A stretch of 64,000 bases of DNA from Sphingobacteriales bacterium (GTDB taxonomy: Bacteria > Bacteroidota > Bacteroidia > Chitinophagales > JADJOU01). The position numbers were made by a program, and so were the translations under genes. The notes below the pieces were generated by a model that saw only the letters and a program-made list of their open reading frames with translations, ran no database searches and had not been told where the DNA came from. The DNA is taken from assembly GCA_021297855.1 (NCBI GenBank), contig JAJTHM010000030.1:1-64000 (forward strand), read 5' to 3'. Within the stretch, counting starts at the first letter, position 1. Each line of letters begins with the position of its first letter. Positions 58,755 to 64,000 of the stretch are shown here, piece by piece.

Positions 58755-59060
58755 ATGAAAAAGTTGCGAAACATAAGTCCAGGCGAGATATTATTAGAAG
58801 AATTTTTAATTCCTATGGAAATTTCGCAGTATAGATTATCTAAAGATTTATCTATTCCACAAACTAGAGTCTCTGAAATTGTCAAAGGGAACAGACGCAT
58901 TACAGCGGATACCGCACTTCGATTGAGTGCATACTTTGGAAACTCGGCAAAATTTTGGTTAGGCATTCAAGACGACTATGATATAGAGAATGAGCTTATC
59001 GAGAAATCAGTTGAGTTGAGAAAAATACAACAAATTAGTAAAGAAAAAGATGTAGCATAG
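58755..59060 (+). CDS. higA: HigA family addiction-module antitoxin, no toxin partner visible
   Basis: 101 aa; HTH NISPGEILLEEFLIPMEISQYRLSKDLSIPQTRVSEIVKGNRRITADTALRLSAYFGNSAKFWLGIQDDYD. Confidence 0.9.
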   Translation: MKKLRNISPGEILLEEFLIPMEISQYRLSKDLSIPQTRVSEIVKGNRRITADTALRLSAYFGNSAKFWLGIQDDYDIENELIEKSVELRKIQQISKEKDVA

Positions 59061-59142
59061 TTTTACTAATTTCATAAGGACACGAACCCTAGCGACAAGG
59101 TAACATCTAACTTTCAACTTTTCACTTTAAACTTTTAACTCC

Positions 59143-62100
59143 CTAAAAAATCGCCCTGGCTTCCACATTCCCACTGTGAATAAGCTGCGGTGAATTTTCA
59201 TTTTTACGTCCATTGTAAATAAGATTGAGTTGTAGAAATTTGGTTAGCTTTTGTCCTATAGTTAAGTTCCATATATAATTTAATCCTCGAGGTATACCAT
59301 TGAGCATAGCGAGTTCTATCTGAGGGTTTAATGTTTGAGCCTCATAACTTTGATTGAGCAAAGTAAATCTGGTCTCTACAATTCCATCATTTTTTCTAGA
59401 TAGTTTAAATTCAACATCTCCTTGCTGAGTCACGCTAAATTGGTCGCCAGTGCTTTTGAATCCATAGTTAGCATTTAGATTTAGTTTAGCGTTTTTGTGT
59501 AGATAAAATGAAAGCGTATTCTCTATTCCGTTTTCTACTATTTTAAAATTTCGCTCTTGAAAAAACTCTGAGCTATTGCTTCGAATACCGTTAGATAATT
59601 TGCCAAAAAAAGTCAGGAAGTAGAGTAATTCGACACGACACTTGAATGCATAGTTTTGCTGCGAGAAAGCTTCTATACCGTTACTTAACAAATTGCTACT
59701 ATTATTATACAACCACTCGATATCCAATCCTATTTTTCCCTCATTTTTCTGAAAGGAAATTTGCTGAAACATATGACTTCGCGAAAAGATCAAAAAACTA
59801 TCATTGAATCCTGCCATAGGATTGGCATAATCCAGAAAACTAGATTCTTCAGAGGTTCTTACCTTCTTATTCACATCTAGTCTGAGATGATAAGAAAACT
59901 TGGCTGCCCATTTTCTCCAGTCATTCTTACTGTGCCACTTAGCCTTTGGAGTTATAGTAAATTGTTGTGAATAGTTCACTTCATTAGCAGGGATAAAATC
60001 CGGGAGAGCGACAAAGAATCTCATATAATTATTTTCGGTAATGATAGGAGATACATAAGCTTCATTGAGTTCAAAAACCCCATTATTATTTAAATCGCGC
60101 CAGGCATAGTTTCCAAAACCATTGGGGGCTTTTACATAGGTCAATTGTATGCGCTGCTCTCTACCTGCTTTGACTTCATAGGTAGTATTCAAGCGCACAA
60201 AGCCATTGGCATAATGACTATTATAATCAATTCGTCCTAGATAATTGTGCTGTATTTCCTGGGTTTGATTGATACTAGAAAAATTTCTATACTTCAAAAC
60301 ATACTTTAAGGCCTGCGAGGGAGAAAACTCATGCTGACCATCCAAAGAGAATGTGTGGGCGCGAATATTGGGTGGCAGAAAATTCTGACTATCATTGATC
60401 TGCTCTGTGCGATAGATGTAGCCAAAATTTAAAACATGCATCTTGCCAAATGTATTATTCCAATTTAAAAAATAATTTTGCCACAGAAAACCATTTCTCA
60501 ATAAAACGTTCTCACCTCTTTTTGTGCGATTGATCTCATGAAAGAAACCAACCTCTATACTCGACTTTTGGGGAAAAAGCGTATAACGAATGCCTGCTTT
60601 GGGCCGATAGAAAAGTGCAGATGTATCTGAGCGCCCAGAAGTCATCAAGTTCTGCAAGGTGTATAGATGCCACCTGCCTGGACTCCATTGAATATCCGCG
60701 AACGATTGTAAACCATTGAATGAATTAGGTATAGTGAACAAGTTGCCCCCCAGTTTGGTTTTCAACTGTCGACTGGAATAGCCCAAGGTCAAGGTGGTGA
60801 ATGATTGTTCTATGTTATTTCTTATCGGTAAATTGAGTCCCCAGTCGCGCTGAAATTCATTATTTCTATAGCGAGTCAAAGGACTAAAATGCGCACTGGT
60901 ATATTCTTGTTCTACCTCCAAACTAATCGTTTTAAAACTATCTAATGGATGGGATGCTTTGTGATTTAGGATAACACCTATGCCTTTATTTTCAGAATCC
61001 TGAATTTCACTAAACGTATTTAAATCATTGCTTGTATAAGAAACTTCTGTTCTGGTCACCTGTCTATCATTCCATTTATATACCCCTCCCGTAGTCCATT
61101 GCAGGTGTGTTTTTGGAGTGGTGATAGTAATGCTGGGTTCATAATTTCCTTGCTGAATTCCATCCTTTGGTGCCACCCATTGATATACAGAACCATTCGC
61201 GGCCGTCGATTTCAATATATAGTTTCCACGATTTAACCCCAACTGCGTGAAAATAACTTGATAGACCTTTTCCTGTTTGATTTCCGCCCATTTATAAATG
61301 GAATAGGTCGTCCCAAGTACATTGGTATCAATTTTGACATAGGCTATCCGACTGGCATCCCAGGTTATCTCAGAGGCTGCATCAATGGTTGCAGAATCCA
61401 GTTGATTTCCAATTTCACTCAAGCGCTTAACTTGTGTGGGTTTAAGTTGAATATTTAACTGATTATTCTTATCATCATTTTCGGTAAAAATTTGGGAGTA
61501 GATTTCATATTTAGGATGGACCAAATGTGCATTGGCTTCCATGGAGTAGCGAAAATAACTTCTATCCGAATACTGAAACTCGATGACAATACGCAGGTCT
61601 TTGGTGATCAACCTGTTTGGAGTAAAAACCACCTCACCCACATTGTAATTAATGGTATAATCATGTTCTACTCCTCGCTTCATCAATTGACCATTGATAA
61701 AAACTTTTTCAGTACCCGCTATGATGATGATAAAGGTCTCTCCATTATTTCCTACCAGCTTGTATGGCCCCTGATTATTTTCTTCTGCTTGAAAAATATT
61801 TCTGCTAAAAGTACCTCTTGTAATCGCAGCACCTGCGCCAAATCGCAATACAGAATTATTTCCAATTGGCACTGCAGTTTGATAACGGATTCCCTGCAAC
61901 TTTCTATCAAATTTCATCATTCTATAATAGGGCTCTTCGCTCACATCAAAATCACCCAGAATAATCTTGTGACTATCTTTTTTCAGTTGTATAAAAATGC
62001 GGTCAAACTCTTGAATGGAGGCTGAATTTCCTTCTGGCTGAATGGGAATATTCGCATCTGTCATCGTAGCGTTAATCTCCAGCCCATTGGCTAGTTTACC

Positions 62101-62622
62101 ATTGATATTTAAATTGAAGCCAGAATTTAATGCAGCATCTTGACGATTGCCGACAGTAATACCTCTTACAAATGAACCACTATATTCTAATTCATTAGAA
62201 GAGGCTACTTCGCCAGTATAATTAACGTCATCTCTATAGTAAACCGAACTTCCATTCAAATCGCCATTTTTCTTTTTACTAAGAGATCTGAGACTCGTCA
62301 GTCGAAGTGGCAATACCCTATAGGTAATCCAAATTGAATCTTGAAACAATTTGTTAGACTTGAGTACATTTGAGCGCAAATTAACTTGAAAAAAAGAAGG
62401 GTCGACAACCTGACCATGATAAGTTATATGCAAACTGCCTGGCATAATAGGACTTTCATCTAGAAGGATGGAGTCTTGTAATAAAATTCTTTTTTGACGC
62501 AGACTGCTAAGGTCATAGCGCTGCTGGGAAATCATAGTGCTATATGATAAGACCAGAAGGGCGCATATAAGAAATCGAGTCTTAAGAGTGACAAGACAAA
62601 AGTCAAAAGTTAAAAGCCGCAA
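59143..62622 (-). CDS. Large predicted outer membrane beta-barrel protein, Bacteroidota type
   Basis: 1159 aa; signal-like N-terminus, extensive beta-strand-like sequence (LNINGKLANGLEINATMTDANIPIQPEGNSASIQEFDRIFIQLKK). Exact start uncertain (TTG). Confidence 0.75.
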   Translation of the reverse strand: MRLLTFDFCLVTLKTRFLICALLVLSYSTMISQQRYDLSSLRQKRILLQDSILLDESPIMPGSLHITYHGQVVDPSFFQVNLRSNVLKSNKLFQDSIWITYRVLPLRLTSLRSLSKKKNGDLNGSSVYYRDDVNYTGEVASSNELEYSGSFVRGITVGNRQDAALNSGFNLNINGKLANGLEINATMTDANIPIQPEGNSASIQEFDRIFIQLKKDSHKIILGDFDVSEEPYYRMMKFDRKLQGIRYQTAVPIGNNSVLRFGAGAAITRGTFSRNIFQAEENNQGPYKLVGNNGETFIIIIAGTEKVFINGQLMKRGVEHDYTINYNVGEVVFTPNRLITKDLRIVIEFQYSDRSYFRYSMEANAHLVHPKYEIYSQIFTENDDKNNQLNIQLKPTQVKRLSEIGNQLDSATIDAASEITWDASRIAYVKIDTNVLGTTYSIYKWAEIKQEKVYQVIFTQLGLNRGNYILKSTAANGSVYQWVAPKDGIQQGNYEPSITITTPKTHLQWTTGGVYKWNDRQVTRTEVSYTSNDLNTFSEIQDSENKGIGVILNHKASHPLDSFKTISLEVEQEYTSAHFSPLTRYRNNEFQRDWGLNLPIRNNIEQSFTTLTLGYSSRQLKTKLGGNLFTIPNSFNGLQSFADIQWSPGRWHLYTLQNLMTSGRSDTSALFYRPKAGIRYTLFPQKSSIEVGFFHEINRTKRGENVLLRNGFLWQNYFLNWNNTFGKMHVLNFGYIYRTEQINDSQNFLPPNIRAHTFSLDGQHEFSPSQALKYVLKYRNFSSINQTQEIQHNYLGRIDYNSHYANGFVRLNTTYEVKAGREQRIQLTYVKAPNGFGNYAWRDLNNNGVFELNEAYVSPIITENNYMRFFVALPDFIPANEVNYSQQFTITPKAKWHSKNDWRKWAAKFSYHLRLDVNKKVRTSEESSFLDYANPMAGFNDSFLIFSRSHMFQQISFQKNEGKIGLDIEWLYNNSSNLLSNGIEAFSQQNYAFKCRVELLYFLTFFGKLSNGIRSNSSEFFQERNFKIVENGIENTLSFYLHKNAKLNLNANYGFKSTGDQFSVTQQGDVEFKLSRKNDGIVETRFTLLNQSYEAQTLNPQIELAMLNGIPRGLNYIWNLTIGQKLTKFLQLNLIYNGRKNENSPQLIHSGNVEARAIF

Positions 62623-62777
62623 TTTCAGTTCTTAAATAGTGGAATTTAGTAATAGCAAATTTGAGGAAAATTTATCTATTGAACGTAAAAAGGGGAAGAA
62701 GATTGAATAAGGGTTAGGACTTTTTAATTGATAGTTTGTTAATTCCAAACAAAATATAGGATAAATAGGATTTTATT

Positions 62778-63395
62778 CTATTTCTTAAAATACCAAAGAT
62801 ACCCCGCACTTAAAGTAAACTGATGATATTTAGTACCTTCGTTGTCTGAATTGACCGCAGTACTATTAAAAGGATGATTGTATCTAGTTTCCAGAAATGG
62901 AGCCCCCCTTTCAAATTTATATGCCAAACCGAGTCCCACTATTCCGCAAAAATCCGACTTATTTACAGAAATTTTATTTGAAAAGATTATACCAGGTTCA
63001 TCTAAACCTTTTGCTCTAGCATAAATGTTATAGTTTATACTTAATCCCGCTAACCCATAAATATCTAATTTACTAATGGTTAGATTTGGTTTAAGTAAGA
63101 GATTTAGCCCTATATAATGCAGGTGAATGTTATAGTTAGAATAACGCAAAGGAGAGTTATACTCATAATTCAACCCTTTATCTATGAGATGTCCCTCAAT
63201 TTGAAATGAAATCTCTTCTAACAATTTATTATCATAAGCTAATCCTAAATTCAAAAAGGAAAGCCTATTTTTGAATATATCTCCTAGATTACCATTATTA
63301 ATTCCGATGCCATATCGAAAATTGAGACTCTCTTTTTGAGCTTCGATTTCACAATATTGAATAACTAACAATAAAATAAATACAATCCTATTCAC
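62778..63395 (-). CDS. Outer membrane beta-barrel (PorT-like) hypothetical protein
   Basis: 205 aa; signal peptide; FRYGIGINNGNLGDIF...FCGIVGLGLAYKFERGAPFLETRYNHPF. Confidence 0.65.
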   Translation of the reverse strand: MNRIVFILLLVIQYCEIEAQKESLNFRYGIGINNGNLGDIFKNRLSFLNLGLAYDNKLLEEISFQIEGHLIDKGLNYEYNSPLRYSNYNIHLHYIGLNLLLKPNLTISKLDIYGLAGLSINYNIYARAKGLDEPGIIFSNKISVNKSDFCGIVGLGLAYKFERGAPFLETRYNHPFNSTAVNSDNEGTKYHQFTLSAGYLWYFKK

Positions 63396-64000
63396 CTTTT
63401 TTCTCCTTCAATTTCACATATGCCTCCGTCAGCCAAAATCCCAGAAATATCCAACCCAGAACCGCAGGATAGAAAAAGAGGCGCATCACATTGTCTTGTT
63501 CATAGACATTGAAACCAGGATTACCGCCATTTCCTGGGTGGAGAGAATCATTGATACGTGGAAGTATCCAGATGAAAACCATATAAATGGTAAAGGAAAA
63601 TATATTATACACTGCAGCTAGCTTGGCTCGCTTGATTTCGTCATCCAGACTTCCGCGCAAAACAAAATACGCGAGATAGACCAACATGCCAATAGCTGCA
63701 CCATTCAATTTAGGATCATTAGTCCAAAAGGCCCCCCAAGTGAATTTAGCCCAAATCATCCCTGTCAGGATTCCTAAAACCCCAAAAAAGCTCGCTACAC
63801 CAGCGCTGCGAGAAGCCTTGAGATCATGGGTCATTTTTCCGGAGGATAGATACAAAATAGAATGTACCAAACTATAAATCAATAAGGCCATCATGGTAAA
63901 CCACATCGGCACATGATAAAAAAGATTGCGAATGGATTCTCTTAAAATAGTACGATTAGGAAAACTCCAGTGAAACTGTTTTTCAGGTAAATTTATTTTC
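63388..64000 (-). CDS. Cytochrome c biogenesis protein CcmC/CcsA-like (5' end beyond the window)
   Basis: GMIWAKFTWGAFWTNDPKLNGAAIGMLVYLAYFVLRG. The frame stays open to the window end: ...KQFHWSFPNRTILRESIRNLFYHVPMWFTM. Confidence 0.88.
   Translation of the reverse strand, partial: KINLPEKQFHWSFPNRTILRESIRNLFYHVPMWFTMMALLIYSLVHSILYLSSGKMTHDLKASRSAGVASFFGVLGILTGMIWAKFTWGAFWTNDPKLNGAAIGMLVYLAYFVLRGSLDDEIKRAKLAAVYNIFSFTIYMVFIWILPRINDSLHPGNGGNPGFNVYEQDNVMRLFFYPAVLGWIFLGFWLTEAYVKLKEKKGE

Noticed and set aside
1-64000. CRISPR arrays, prophage, integron, intact IS elements
   Set aside because: No regularly spaced direct repeats, phage structural genes, integrases or transposases were seen on reading the sequence and ORF track.

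Overview
This window is a gene-dense, AT-rich chromosomal segment from a member of the Bacteroidota. Supporting evidence: a T9SS type A sorting domain protein, GldA/GldF/GldH homologues, Bacteroidota-type TAnnTTTG promoters, and family composition. Most of it is housekeeping: pckA, lepB, uvrC, manC-like, tdk, trxB, mtaB, rsmG, acpP-fabF, pyrG, holB-like, ricT-like, accD, rlmN, fur-like, dapA, accA, etfAB, yebC, radA, and an RND efflux operon with a TetR regulator. No prophage, CRISPR array, intact transposase or large accessory island is visible, and no clearly novel multigene defence system is supported. The observations most worth a second look are: (1) a 23S rRNA 5' end at the left edge with its own candidate promoter and no 16S or tRNA spacer upstream; (2) a Neisseria-type class III Fic AMP-transferase gene, downstream of acpP-fabF, bracketed by two near-identical 46-bp terminator repeats; (3) a compact ECF sigma / membrane protein / CpxP-like periplasmic module after gldH; (4) a 151-bp MITE-like element with terminal inverted repeats; (5) several families of near-identical degenerate intergenic phrases placed against start codons; (6) an orphan HigA antitoxin embedded in GACAC[TG]AA-type repeats; (7) a RidA protein with a lipoprotein signal. 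All identifications are by eye from motifs and family knowledge. No searches were run.
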